From positions 122,354-186,353 of the forward strand of contig NZ_JAERQD010000008.1 in assembly GCF_016735695.1 (NCBI RefSeq): a stretch of 64,000 nt of DNA, in the 5' to 3' direction. Positions within the stretch are counted from its first letter, which is position 1; each line of letters begins with the position of its first letter. Below are positions 25,378 through 34,013 of this stretch, piece by piece. Below the pieces are notes generated by a model that worked only from the letters and a program-made list of their open reading frames with translations, did no database searches and was not told where the DNA came from. This DNA comes from Microvirga zambiensis WSM3693. GTDB taxonomy: Bacteria; Pseudomonadota; Alphaproteobacteria; Rhizobiales; Beijerinckiaceae. The translations under genes and the position numbers were made by a program.

Positions 25378-26325
25378 ATGCTGCGCTACATCGGACGACG
25401 AATACTGATTGCCATTCCGACGCTGATCATCGTGTCGCTTCTGGTCTTCGCCCTGCAGAAGCTTCTGCCCGGCGATCCGGTGCTGACCATGGCGGGCGAG
25501 GAGCGCGACCCGCAGGTTCTTGCCTATCTGCGTGAGAAGTACCGCCTGGACGATCCGATTCCGGTTCAGTATTTCGCCTGGATCGGCTCGGCACTGACCG
25601 GCAATCTCGGCATATCGCTTCGCACCGACATCCCGGTGCTCGATCTCATTCTCAGCAAGCTGCCCGTGACCATCGAACTGGCCATCATGGCCATGATCGT
25701 CGCGCTTGCCATCGGCATTCCCACCGGCATCGTCTCGGCGGTGAAAAAGGGAACGGCCGTCGACTACACTGCCAACGTGATCGCCCTCTCGGGCCTGTCG
25801 ATTCCCAATTTTTGGCTCGGCATCATGCTCATCATGCTGGTATCGGTCCGCTGGGGTCTCCTTCCCGCCTCCGGTTACGTGCCGCCGACGGAAGACCTGT
25901 GGCTGAACATCAAGACCATGCTCATGCCGGCTTTCGTGCTCGGCACGGGTCTGGCAGCGAGCCTGATGCGCCACACCCGCAGCGCCATGCTCGGCGTGAT
26001 GCGCTCGGACTATATCCGCACCGCCCGCGCCAAGGGCCTCCTGTCGCGCAAGGTCATCCTGAAGCATGCCCTGCGCAACGCGCTCATTCCTATCGTGACG
26101 CTGTCCACGCTGCTCTTCGGCGAGCTTCTCGCCGGCGCGGTGCTCACCGAGCAGATCTTCACCATCCCGGGATTCGGCAAGCTCATCGTGGATGCGGTGT
26201 TCAACCGTGACTATGCCGTGGTGCAGGGCGTCGTGCTCTGCACGGCCGTTGGGTTCATCTTCATGAACCTCGTGGCCGACGTGCTCTACGTCCTCGTCAA
26301 TCCCCGTCTGAGGAACGCGTCATGA
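25378..26325 (+). CDS. Peptide ABC transporter permease (DppB type)
   Basis: The 315-residue protein opens MLRYIGRRILIAIPTL, the standard DppB start, with a first membrane segment at about 10-28 and a periplasmic loop containing LLPGDPVLTMAGEE. Five further segments follow, with the coupling loop RTARAKGLLSRKVILKHALRNA. It forms the channel with DppC. Its stop overlaps the next start (ATGA). Confidence 0.93.
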   Translation: MLRYIGRRILIAIPTLIIVSLLVFALQKLLPGDPVLTMAGEERDPQVLAYLREKYRLDDPIPVQYFAWIGSALTGNLGISLRTDIPVLDLILSKLPVTIELAIMAMIVALAIGIPTGIVSAVKKGTAVDYTANVIALSGLSIPNFWLGIMLIMLVSVRWGLLPASGYVPPTEDLWLNIKTMLMPAFVLGTGLAASLMRHTRSAMLGVMRSDYIRTARAKGLLSRKVILKHALRNALIPIVTLSTLLFGELLAGAVLTEQIFTIPGFGKLIVDAVFNRDYAVVQGVVLCTAVGFIFMNLVADVLYVLVNPRLRNAS

Positions 26326-27197
26326 CCGCCACAGCCATTGTCGCCGATGAGGTCGCCCTGCCGAAGAAGCGCAGCCGCGTCCTCGCGAAATTCCTGAAGA
26401 ACAAGAGCGCCGTGCTTGGCGCCGCCATCGTCCTGTTCTTCGTTCTCGTCGCTCTCATCGGCCCTTACTTCGCGCCCTACGATCCGATCAAGCCGAGCTT
26501 CACCGCAATCCGCAAGGCGCCCTCGGCCCTGTTCTGGTTTGGCACCGACGAACTCGGGCGTGATCTTTTCTCCCGCATGCTCTGGGGCGCACGCGCCTCC
26601 ATCATGGCGGGCGTGGTCTCGGTCACTATCGCCATCGTGCTCGGCGTGCCGTTCGGCCTCGTGGCCGGCTATTTCGGCGGCTGGATCGATGCCGCGATCT
26701 CCCGCGCCACGGATGCCATGCTGGCGATCCCGTTCCTCATCTTCGCCATTGCGCTGGCGGCCTTCCTGGGCCCCAGCCTCACCAATGCGATGATCGCCAT
26801 CGGTCTCTCCGCCATGCCGATCTTCATCCGCCTCACCCGCGGCCAGGTGCTGACGGTGAAGGCGGAGGATTATGTCGAGGGTGCGCGGGCCATCGGCCTG
26901 CCGGATTTCTGGATCATGCTGCGCTACGTTCTGCCGAACGTGCTGCCGCCGATCCTAGTGCAAGGCACCCTTACCATCGCAGCCGCAATCATCGCCGAGG
27001 CGAGCCTGTCCTTCCTCGGCCTCGGCCAGCAGCCGCCGAACCCGTCCTGGGGTTCCATGCTGAACACGGCCAAGAACTTCATGGATCAGGCGCCTTGGAT
27101 GTCGATCTTCCCGGGCTCCGCGATTTTCCTGATCGTGCTCGGCTTCAACCTCCTCGGCGACGGCCTGCGCGACGCGCTCGATCCTCGCGAACAGTAA
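26322..27197 (+). CDS. Peptide ABC transporter permease (DppC type)
   Basis: The 291-residue protein has the DppC opening: a cytoplasmic stretch, a first membrane segment near 32-52, then FGTDELGRDLFSRMLWGARAS, the family landmark. The coupling loop is EGARAIGLPDFWIMLRYVLPN. It ends DGLRDALDPREQ. It is cotranslated with the DppB gene. Confidence 0.93.
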   Translation: MTATAIVADEVALPKKRSRVLAKFLKNKSAVLGAAIVLFFVLVALIGPYFAPYDPIKPSFTAIRKAPSALFWFGTDELGRDLFSRMLWGARASIMAGVVSVTIAIVLGVPFGLVAGYFGGWIDAAISRATDAMLAIPFLIFAIALAAFLGPSLTNAMIAIGLSAMPIFIRLTRGQVLTVKAEDYVEGARAIGLPDFWIMLRYVLPNVLPPILVQGTLTIAAAIIAEASLSFLGLGQQPPNPSWGSMLNTAKNFMDQAPWMSIFPGSAIFLIVLGFNLLGDGLRDALDPREQ

Positions 27198-27224
27198 TTA
27201 CACGCCAAAACTGGAAACAGATTC

Positions 27225-29018
27225 ATGTTTACGACACGGCCCGAGATCCTCGGCACCTTCGGCATCGTCACCTCGACCCATTGGCTCGCCACCGCGGCGG
27301 GCATGGCGATGCTGGAAAAAGGCGGCAATGCCTTCGACGCCTGCGTCGCTTCCGGCTTCGTGCTGCAGGTGGTCGAACCGCATCTGGTCGGCCCGTCCGG
27401 CGAGGTTCCGGCCGTCTTCTATTCGGCCAAAACCAGGAAGGTGGAAGTGCTCTGCGGCCAGGGCACCGCGCCGAAGGGCGCCACCATCGCACATTACAAG
27501 AGCGAAGGCCTCAAGCTGATCCCCGGCAACGGCATGCTCGCCACCGTCGTGCCCGGCGCCTTCGATGCCTGGATGCTGCTTCTGCGCGACCACGGCCTGC
27601 TCTCCCTGAGAGAGGTGCTGGAGCCCGCCATCTACTATGCCGAGCACGGCCACCCGCTGCTGCCGCGCGTGTCGGACACGATCAAGGGCCTGAAGGAATT
27701 CTTCGAAACCGAATGGCCGACCTCCGCATCCGTGTTCCTGCCCGGTGGCGAGGTGCCGAAGCCCCGTCAGCTCTTCCGCAACCCGCAGCTCGCCGATACC
27801 TGGAAGCGCGTCATCCGCGAGGCGGAGGCGAAGGGCAGCGACCGCGAGGCGCAGATCGAGGGCGCGCGCAACGCCTTCTACAAGGGCTTCGTTGCGGAGG
27901 CCATCGACGCCTTCGTGCGCAAGACCGAGGCCATGGACCAGAGCGGTTCGCGCCACCGCGGCGTGCTGACCGGCGACGACATGGCGAAGTGGCAGGCGAC
28001 CTACGACGCGCCGCAGACCTACGAGTATCATAACTACCGCGTGAACAAGATCAGGCCCTGGGGCCAGGGCCCCGTGTTCCTGCAGACGCTGGCGCTCCTG
28101 AAAGGCTTCGATCTCGCGGCCATGGGCCCGACGAGCGGCCAGTTCGTCCACACGGTGGTCGAAGCCATGAAGCTCGCCTTCGCCGACCGCGAGGCCTATT
28201 ACGGCGATACGGACTTCATCGACGTGCCGATGAAGACCCTGCTCTCGGATGCCTATAACGACGAGCGCCGCAAGCTCATCACCGAAAAGGCATCGCGCGA
28301 GCTGCGCCCCGGCCGCGTCGAGGGCTACGAGGATCAGGTGGAGCGCACCCTGAAGGCTTTGCGCGATCTCTCGACCACCGACAAGAAGGTTTCGGGCGGC
28401 GAGCCGACGCTTGCCTCCATGCGCTCGGCGCGCCGCGGCGACACGGTCCATATCGACGCGGTCGACCGCTTCGGCAACATGATCGCGGCGATGCCGTCGG
28501 GCGGCTGGCTGCAATCCTCGCCCGTCATTCCGGAGCTCGGCTTCATGCTCAACTCGCGGGCGCAGATGTTCTGGCTCGAGGAGAACCTGCCTGCGAGCCT
28601 CGCGCCGGGCAAGCGCCCGCGCACGACGCTCACGCCGACCTTGGCGGAGAAGGATGGCGAGCCCTACATGGTCTTCGGTTCGCCCGGCGGCGACCAGCAG
28701 GAGCAATGGCAGCTGCTGCTCTTCCTGCGCCATGCCCATCATGGCCTGAACCTGCAGGAAGCCATCGATCAGCCGATGTCGCACACGGCGCATTTCCCCT
28801 CCTCGTTCTATCCGCGCGAGCAGAAGCCGGGGCATCTGATGGCCGAGGAAACCTACGGCGCCGAGGTGCTCGACGATCTGCGCGCCCGCGGCCACGAGGT
28901 CGAGGTTGCACCGGCCTGGACGGTCGGCCGTCTGGTGGCGGCAAGCCGTGACAAGGACGGGCTGCTGCATGGCGCGGCGACCCCGCGCCTGATGCAGGCT
29001 TACGCGGCCGGGCGCTGA
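27225..29018 (+). CDS. Gamma-glutamyltransferase family protein (Ntn hydrolase)
   Basis: The 597-residue protein has the gamma-glutamyltransferase fold: a large-subunit part with GMAMLEKGGNAFDACVASG and a small-subunit part that should begin at Thr407 in RRGDTVHIDAVD, where the family self-cleaves and uses the new N-terminal threonine as nucleophile. No signal peptide is visible, so it probably acts in the cytoplasm on imported substrate, unlike periplasmic E. coli Ggt. The sequence around the nucleophile differs from classical glutathione hydrolases, so the substrate may be another amide. It follows the permease gene by 27 bases and belongs to the transporter operon. Confidence 0.88.
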   Translation: MFTTRPEILGTFGIVTSTHWLATAAGMAMLEKGGNAFDACVASGFVLQVVEPHLVGPSGEVPAVFYSAKTRKVEVLCGQGTAPKGATIAHYKSEGLKLIPGNGMLATVVPGAFDAWMLLLRDHGLLSLREVLEPAIYYAEHGHPLLPRVSDTIKGLKEFFETEWPTSASVFLPGGEVPKPRQLFRNPQLADTWKRVIREAEAKGSDREAQIEGARNAFYKGFVAEAIDAFVRKTEAMDQSGSRHRGVLTGDDMAKWQATYDAPQTYEYHNYRVNKIRPWGQGPVFLQTLALLKGFDLAAMGPTSGQFVHTVVEAMKLAFADREAYYGDTDFIDVPMKTLLSDAYNDERRKLITEKASRELRPGRVEGYEDQVERTLKALRDLSTTDKKVSGGEPTLASMRSARRGDTVHIDAVDRFGNMIAAMPSGGWLQSSPVIPELGFMLNSRAQMFWLEENLPASLAPGKRPRTTLTPTLAEKDGEPYMVFGSPGGDQQEQWQLLLFLRHAHHGLNLQEAIDQPMSHTAHFPSSFYPREQKPGHLMAEETYGAEVLDDLRARGHEVEVAPAWTVGRLVAASRDKDGLLHGAATPRLMQAYAAGR

Positions 29019-29028
29019 GGAGGATGGC

Positions 29029-29754
29029 ATGACCTGGTCGATCATCGCCAAGGATCCTAGCACCGGCGCCTTCGGCGTCGCGGTCACCACCAAGTTCTTC
29101 GCCGTGGGCGCGCTCTGCCCCCACGGCGCGGCGCGCATCGGTGCGCTCGCCACCCAGGCGCTCGTCAATCCGCTCTACGGCACGGACGGCATCAGGTTCC
29201 TGGCCGAGGGGCGCAGCGCCGAGGAGATCGTTGCGGTGCTCATTGCCGGCGATCCCGGCAGGGACTCGCGCCAGCTCCATGTGATCGACCGGGACGGCCG
29301 CACGGCCGCCCATACGGGACGCGACTGCATCGACTGGTGCGGCCATCTCACGGATGAAGGCGTGTCCGTTGCCGGCAATATGCTGGCGGGGCCTGCGGTG
29401 ATCCAGGCGACCCTCGACACTTATAAGCGTCGCTCGGATCTGCCCTTCGCCGACCGCCTCATGTCGGCGCTCGATGCGGGACAGGCCGAGGGCGGCGACA
29501 AGCGCGGCAAGCAATCCGCGGCGATCAAGATCTGGCGCGACGAGCCCTACCCCATCCTTGATCTGCGCGTGGACGATCATCCCGAGCCGCTCGAGGAGCT
29601 GCACCGGCTCTACGGCGTCGCCCATGAGCGCTTCCTGGCTTTCATGGACGCGATGGCGACGAGGGCCAATCCGGGCGGCATCACCGACCGGTCCTGGATC
29701 GACCAGAGAGCGCGCGAATACCAGGAGCGGCTTGCCGGCAGCGCCTCTGTGTAG
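29029..29754 (+). CDS. DUF1028 family protein
   Basis: The 241-residue protein opens MTWSIIAKDPSTGAFGVAVT, then TKFFAVGALCPHG, the clear DUF1028 signature. The family is predicted to have an Ntn-hydrolase-like fold and often stands beside peptide transporters and gamma-glutamyltransferases; no activity is established as far as I know. The ATG has GAGGAGG just upstream and lies 10 bases after the previous stop, so it is the last gene of the operon. Confidence 0.88.
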   Translation: MTWSIIAKDPSTGAFGVAVTTKFFAVGALCPHGAARIGALATQALVNPLYGTDGIRFLAEGRSAEEIVAVLIAGDPGRDSRQLHVIDRDGRTAAHTGRDCIDWCGHLTDEGVSVAGNMLAGPAVIQATLDTYKRRSDLPFADRLMSALDAGQAEGGDKRGKQSAAIKIWRDEPYPILDLRVDDHPEPLEELHRLYGVAHERFLAFMDAMATRANPGGITDRSWIDQRAREYQERLAGSASV

Positions 29755-29779
29755 GGCTGCCCTGCAGCAGGTAGTGGCA

Positions 29780-29935
29780 CGCCGTCATTCCGGGACCGCG
29801 CAGCGGAACCCGGAACCCATAAACGCTCACGAGACAGAAGAGGGCTGAATGCTCACCGCCTTATTCTACAGCGTTAGCGGTTATAGGTTCCGGGCTCGCC
29901 TGCGGCGACCCGGAATGACGGAGCGGAAGCAAAAC
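29780..29935. repeat. Long inverted intergenic repeat after the peptide operon
   Basis: The left side CGTCATTCCGGGACCGCGCA and GGAACCCGGAACCCATAA are matched in inverse order by TTATAGGTTCCGGG and GGCGACCCGGAATGACG on the right, around a middle part. The whole can fold as one long hairpin that closes the operon. It is the same class of intergenic element as at 431-524, but with another consensus (CCCGGAATGACG). Confidence 0.7.
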
Positions 29936-30021
29936 TGAATCACTGCCCTGCAGCAAGCCCCCTTGCCGCAGGATCCAAAAGATCCTACGGCCCCTTGCTG
30001 ACGATTGATGGATTTTTTTCG

Positions 30022-30873
30022 ATGTTTGGCATCCCCCTGTTCGATCTGGCCTGGCTCGTGGTCGCCCTCTTGGCGGCCGGAGCGCTCACCGGCCTGCTCG
30101 CCGGCGTGTTCGGCGTCGGCGGCGGTGCCGTAGCCGTGCCGATCCTCTACGAGCTCTTCCGGATCCTCGAGGTTCCCGAGGAGGTGCGCATGCCGCTCTG
30201 CGTCGGCACATCGCTCGCCATCATCATCCCGACTTCCCTACGCTCCTTCTCCGCGCACAAGGCCAAGGGCGCCGTGGACATGACGATCCTGCGCGTCTGG
30301 GCCGTGCCGGTGGTGCTCGGTGTCGCCATCGGCAGCGTCATCGCGCGTTATGCGCCTGCGGACCTGTTCAAATGGGTCTTCGTGATCGTCGCGGGCGTCT
30401 CCGCGATCCGCCTGCTCTTCGGCAAGGACAGCTGGCGCCTCGGTCTCGACATGCCGGCAAAGCCGATCATGATCGCCTATGGCTGGCTCATCGGCATCCT
30501 CTCGGCGCTCATGGGCATCGGCGGCGGACAGCTCTCGAACCTGTTCATGACCTTCTACAACCGCCCGATCCACCAGGCGGTAGCCACCTCATCCGGCCTC
30601 GGCATCCTGATCTCGATCCCCGGAGCGCTCGGCTATATCTATGCCGGCTGGCCGCATATGGCCGATTATCCGAACGTGCTCGCCTTCCAGCCGCCGCTCG
30701 CGCTGGGCTATGTATCGCTTCTCGGCTTCGTGCTGTTCATTCCCACCAGCACCTGGATGGCGCCCGTCGGAGCCCGCCTGGCGCATCGCCTCTCCAAGCG
30801 CCGGCTCGAAGTCGCCTTCGGCATCTTCCTGCTCCTCGTCTGCGCGAGGTTTTTCGTAAGCGTCCTCACTTAG
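30022..30873 (+). CDS. TauE/SafE family sulfite/sulfonate-type permease
   Basis: The protein has 283 residues from the ATG at 30022 (a TTG nine codons earlier is weaker). It has about eight membrane segments and the family repeats GVFGVGGGAVAVPIL near residue 32 and LMGIGGGQLSNLFM near 170. Members carry sulfite, sulfonates or other organic anions across the inner membrane. No sulfur gene is nearby, so the substrate is open. It stands alone before the small OGFr-like gene. Confidence 0.88.
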   Translation: MFGIPLFDLAWLVVALLAAGALTGLLAGVFGVGGGAVAVPILYELFRILEVPEEVRMPLCVGTSLAIIIPTSLRSFSAHKAKGAVDMTILRVWAVPVVLGVAIGSVIARYAPADLFKWVFVIVAGVSAIRLLFGKDSWRLGLDMPAKPIMIAYGWLIGILSALMGIGGGQLSNLFMTFYNRPIHQAVATSSGLGILISIPGALGYIYAGWPHMADYPNVLAFQPPLALGYVSLLGFVLFIPTSTWMAPVGARLAHRLSKRRLEVAFGIFLLLVCARFFVSVLT

Positions 30874-30920
30874 GCCATCGATGCGCCTCAGGCTGGTCAA
30901 GACAGACCGGAGGCAGCGAC

Positions 30921-31382
30921 ATGACAGCCGGACCTCTCCATGCCTATCTCGCCGGCACCGGACGTGACGGCCAAGGACGTTTTGCGAGCGACGTGCTCGG
31001 CCTCTCCGACGACAGGCTGGAAGAGGTCCACGATTATATCCAGTGGCTGTTCCCCCTGCAGACCCGCAGCGCCGCCCAGCCCCAATCCCCGGTCCTGAGT
31101 GCGGCCGAGATCGAGGCCATTCGAAATGACCCGCAGGCGCGGGAAATGTTGACGAAAGCCGCCGAACGCATGCTCCGGTTTTACGAAAGCACGCGCTGGT
31201 GGCTCACGGGCTTCGATCACAACCATCTGCGCATCACGCGGATCATCCACAGTCTGAGACTGCTGCTTGGCCCTGACGAAGCCCGACGCTTTCACGAGGC
31301 GATCCTCGCGCTTCACGACGCGGCCGGCACTCCCGTCAACGCCCGCAGCCTGGGATTCTGGGCCGAGGCGGCAGGCCGCTAG
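30921..31382 (+). CDS. Opioid growth factor receptor-like (OGFr_N) domain protein
   Basis: The protein has 153 residues from the ATG at 30921, with GGAGG upstream. The centre has the family motif LEEVHDYIQWLFPL near residue 34-47 and WLTGFDHNHLRITRIIHSL further on, both as in the bacterial proteins with the OGFr-related domain. The bacterial role is unknown; the eukaryotic name carries no functional meaning here. It follows the permease by 47 bases and converges with the ABC exporter, one base apart. Confidence 0.75.
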   Translation: MTAGPLHAYLAGTGRDGQGRFASDVLGLSDDRLEEVHDYIQWLFPLQTRSAAQPQSPVLSAAEIEAIRNDPQAREMLTKAAERMLRFYESTRWWLTGFDHNHLRITRIIHSLRLLLGPDEARRFHEAILALHDAAGTPVNARSLGFWAEAAGR

Positions 31383-31383
31383 A

Positions 31384-33105
31384 TCACCTGAACTGCGCCT
31401 CGCTCAGACGACGATAGCTTCCCTCGTGCGCCAGAAGTTCTCCGTGATTGCCCTGCTCCACGATGACACCGTGATCGATGACGGCGATCCGGTCGGCATT
31501 GACGATGGTGGCGAGGCGGTGGGCGATCACGAGCGTCGTACGCCCCTTCGACAGTTCGGCGAGAGCCTGCTGGATCGCCCTCTCGGTTTCGGTGTCGAGG
31601 GCCGAGGTGGCCTCGTCGAGGATGAGGATCGGCGGGTTCTTGAGGAAGATGCGCGCGATGGCGAGGCGCTGCTTTTGGCCGCCGGAGAGCTTCACGCCGC
31701 GCTCGCCGATGACCGTATCGAGCCCTGCCGGTAGCGATGCGATCACTTGATCGAGCCGCGCCCTGCGGGCGGCATCCACGATTTCCGCCTCCGTCGCTTC
31801 GAGCCGGCCATAGGCGATGTTCTCGCGGATCGTGCCCGCGAACAGGAAGACGTCCTGCTGCACGATGCCGATCTGATTGCGCAGCGAACGCAGCGTCATG
31901 TCCCGGATGTCGATGCCGTCGATCGTGATTGAGCCGCTGTCAACCTCGTAGAACCGGGGCAAGAGCGAGCAGATCGTGGTCTTTCCCGCGCCCGAGGGGC
32001 CGACGAAAGCCACCGTCTCGCCGGCCCGGATCTTCAGGTCGAGGCCGTTGAGCACGTCACGCCCCGGCGTATAGCCGAAGCGGACATTCCGGTACGCGAT
32101 GTCGCCGTTGAGCTTGCCGACCTCCTTTGCGCCCGGGCGGTCGGCGATGTCGGGGCGGGTATCGAGGAAGGTGAGGTAACGTTTGAACCCGGCGATGCCC
32201 TTCGGATAGGTCTCGATCACCGAGTTGATCTTCTCGATGGGGCGGAAGAACACGCCGACGAGGAGCAGGAAGCCGACGAAGCCGCCCGCGGTGAGCTCGC
32301 CCTTGAGCACCAGATAGCTGCCGGCCACCATGACCACCATCTGGATCAGGCGCATGCTGAGATAGCTGAGCGAGGTCGAGGCCGCCATGATCTTGTAGGC
32401 CTCAAGCTTCGTCCTGCGATAGCTCTGATTGTCGACGGCGAAGAGACGCCGTTCATGGTCCTCGTTGGCGAAGGCCTGGACGACCCGGATGCCGCCCACA
32501 TTTTCCTCGATGCGCGCATTGAAATCGCCGACCCGGCCGTAGAGCGCCTGCCAGTTGCGCGTCATGCGCCCGCCGTAGCGGGTGGTCAGCCATGCCGTGA
32601 GCGGCACTACGAGAGCCGTGATCATGGCGAGCTTCACATTGACCGTGAACATGAGAATAAAGGCGCCGAACAGCGTCATCACTGCGATGAAGAGATCTTC
32701 CGGTCCGTGGTGCGCAACCTCGCCGATCTCCTCCAGATCCTTGGTGAGCCGCGCCACCAGATGCCCCGTCTTCTGGTTGTCGAAGAAACCGAAGGAGAGC
32801 TTCTGCAGGTGATCGAAGGCCTTGCGCCGCATCTCGGTCTCGATGTTGATCCCGAGCATGTGCCCCCAATATGTCACCGTCGCCATCAGGCCGGCATTGA
32901 GCACGTAAATGACGAGCAGCAGAGCCGAGCAAACGGCGATCAGCCCCCATTGCCCGGTCGGCAGCAGGGTGTCGATGAACAGCTTGACGGCGATGGGAAA
33001 GCCGAGCTCGAGCAGGCCGGAGGCGACCGCGCAGGAAAAATCCAGCACGAACAGCCCGCGATGCGGCTGGTAATAGGCGGAAAATCGTTTGAGCAGGGAG
33101 CGCAT
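31384..33105 (-). CDS. ABC exporter, fused membrane and ATPase domains (MsbA type)
   Basis: The 573-residue protein has an N-terminal six-helix exporter domain (first segments around LFVLDFSCAVASGLLE and LIAVCSALLLVIYVL) and a C-terminal ATPase with Walker A GPSGAGKTT, signature LSGGQKQRLAIARI, Walker B ILILDEATSALD and His-switch IAHRLAT. It would act as a homodimer exporting a lipid, peptide or drug. It is the third gene in a row after the receptor and FhuC-like genes on the same strand, 57 bases after fhuC, so a link to siderophore traffic is possible but unproven. Confidence 0.88.
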   Translation of the reverse strand: MRSLLKRFSAYYQPHRGLFVLDFSCAVASGLLELGFPIAVKLFIDTLLPTGQWGLIAVCSALLLVIYVLNAGLMATVTYWGHMLGINIETEMRRKAFDHLQKLSFGFFDNQKTGHLVARLTKDLEEIGEVAHHGPEDLFIAVMTLFGAFILMFTVNVKLAMITALVVPLTAWLTTRYGGRMTRNWQALYGRVGDFNARIEENVGGIRVVQAFANEDHERRLFAVDNQSYRRTKLEAYKIMAASTSLSYLSMRLIQMVVMVAGSYLVLKGELTAGGFVGFLLLVGVFFRPIEKINSVIETYPKGIAGFKRYLTFLDTRPDIADRPGAKEVGKLNGDIAYRNVRFGYTPGRDVLNGLDLKIRAGETVAFVGPSGAGKTTICSLLPRFYEVDSGSITIDGIDIRDMTLRSLRNQIGIVQQDVFLFAGTIRENIAYGRLEATEAEIVDAARRARLDQVIASLPAGLDTVIGERGVKLSGGQKQRLAIARIFLKNPPILILDEATSALDTETERAIQQALAELSKGRTTLVIAHRLATIVNADRIAVIDHGVIVEQGNHGELLAHEGSYRRLSEAQFR

Positions 33106-33162
33106 GGCGGAACTAGGTACTGCCCGCCGCCTGAGACGGCAAGCAGGAGGTTGGGCACAGGC

Positions 33163-33963
33163 TCAGCGGACGAAGCTGACGGGCTGGCCGGTGACGGGAT
33201 GGGGAATGACGTCCATGGCGATGCCGTAAATCGCCTCGAGGCGGCTCGAGGTCATAATCTCCTCAGGCGTCCCGCGGGCGATCAGCCGCCCCTGCTGGAG
33301 CGCAAGGATTTCGTCGCAGAAGCGCGCGGCCATGTTGACGTCATGCAGAACGACGACCACGCCGAGCCCGCGTTCCCGCGACAGACGCTGGACGAGCGCG
33401 AGAACCTCCACCTGATGGGTGATGTCGAGAGCGGAGATCGGCTCGTCGAGCAGCAGGAACTCGGCATCCTGCGCAACCAGCATGGCGAGCCACACCCTTT
33501 GCCGCTCGCCGCCCGAGAGCGTATCGACGAGGCGGTCGGCGAAGGACTCCACATCGGCGAGCGCCATCGCCTCCGCCACCTTCTCCCGGTCGGTCGCGCT
33601 GACACGACCGAGCGGTCCATGCCAGGGATACCGGCCCAGCGCCACAAGCTCCCTGACGAGCATGCCCGAGGCGGGAGGCGTCTGCTGCGGGAGATAGGCA
33701 ACCCGTCTGGCGAAAGGCCTGTCGCCCCAATCGGGCAGCGCCTTTCCCTCGAAGGCAATGGTACCGCCGGTCGCAGGCTGCTGGCGCGCCAGCAGCTTGA
33801 TCAGCGTCGACTTGCCGGAGCCGTTATGGCCGATCAGACCAATCACCCGCCCTGCAGGCAGGGACAGGCTGAGCGGCTGAAGCAGCGTGCGTTCCGGGAT
33901 TGCAAAGCTGACATCCGTCAGGTCGAACAGGGGAGCGCTGGCAGGGCTGAGAACGATTGTCAT
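33163..33963 (-). CDS. fhuC: Ferric-hydroxamate ABC transporter ATP-binding protein
   Basis: The protein has 266 residues from the ATG at 33963, chosen because FhuC proteins have only about a dozen residues before the first strand; an ATG at 34020 overlapping the receptor stop is possible. RTLLQPLSLSLPAGRVIGLI and GHNGSGKST (Walker A) match FhuC closely, with signature LSGGERQRVWLAMLVA, Walker B FLLLDEPISALD and His switch in LHDVN. It energises the FhuB permease encoded on the other strand at 37678-39645. It follows the receptor gene by 50 bases. Confidence 0.92.
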   Translation of the reverse strand: MTIVLSPASAPLFDLTDVSFAIPERTLLQPLSLSLPAGRVIGLIGHNGSGKSTLIKLLARQQPATGGTIAFEGKALPDWGDRPFARRVAYLPQQTPPASGMLVRELVALGRYPWHGPLGRVSATDREKVAEAMALADVESFADRLVDTLSGGERQRVWLAMLVAQDAEFLLLDEPISALDITHQVEVLALVQRLSRERGLGVVVVLHDVNMAARFCDEILALQQGRLIARGTPEEIMTSSRLEAIYGIAMDVIPHPVTGQPVSFVR

Positions 33964-34013
33964 GGTCTTCGATATAGTGATGGTGGCGTCGTCCTGAGAC
34001 GGCGCCCTTCCAG

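Noticed and set aside
22645..26067. Very long open frame on the minus strand opposite the peptide transporter genes
   Set aside because: It is the shadow of three strong ABC transporter genes in high-GC DNA; its translation is rich in His, Arg, Asp and Gly and has no domain.
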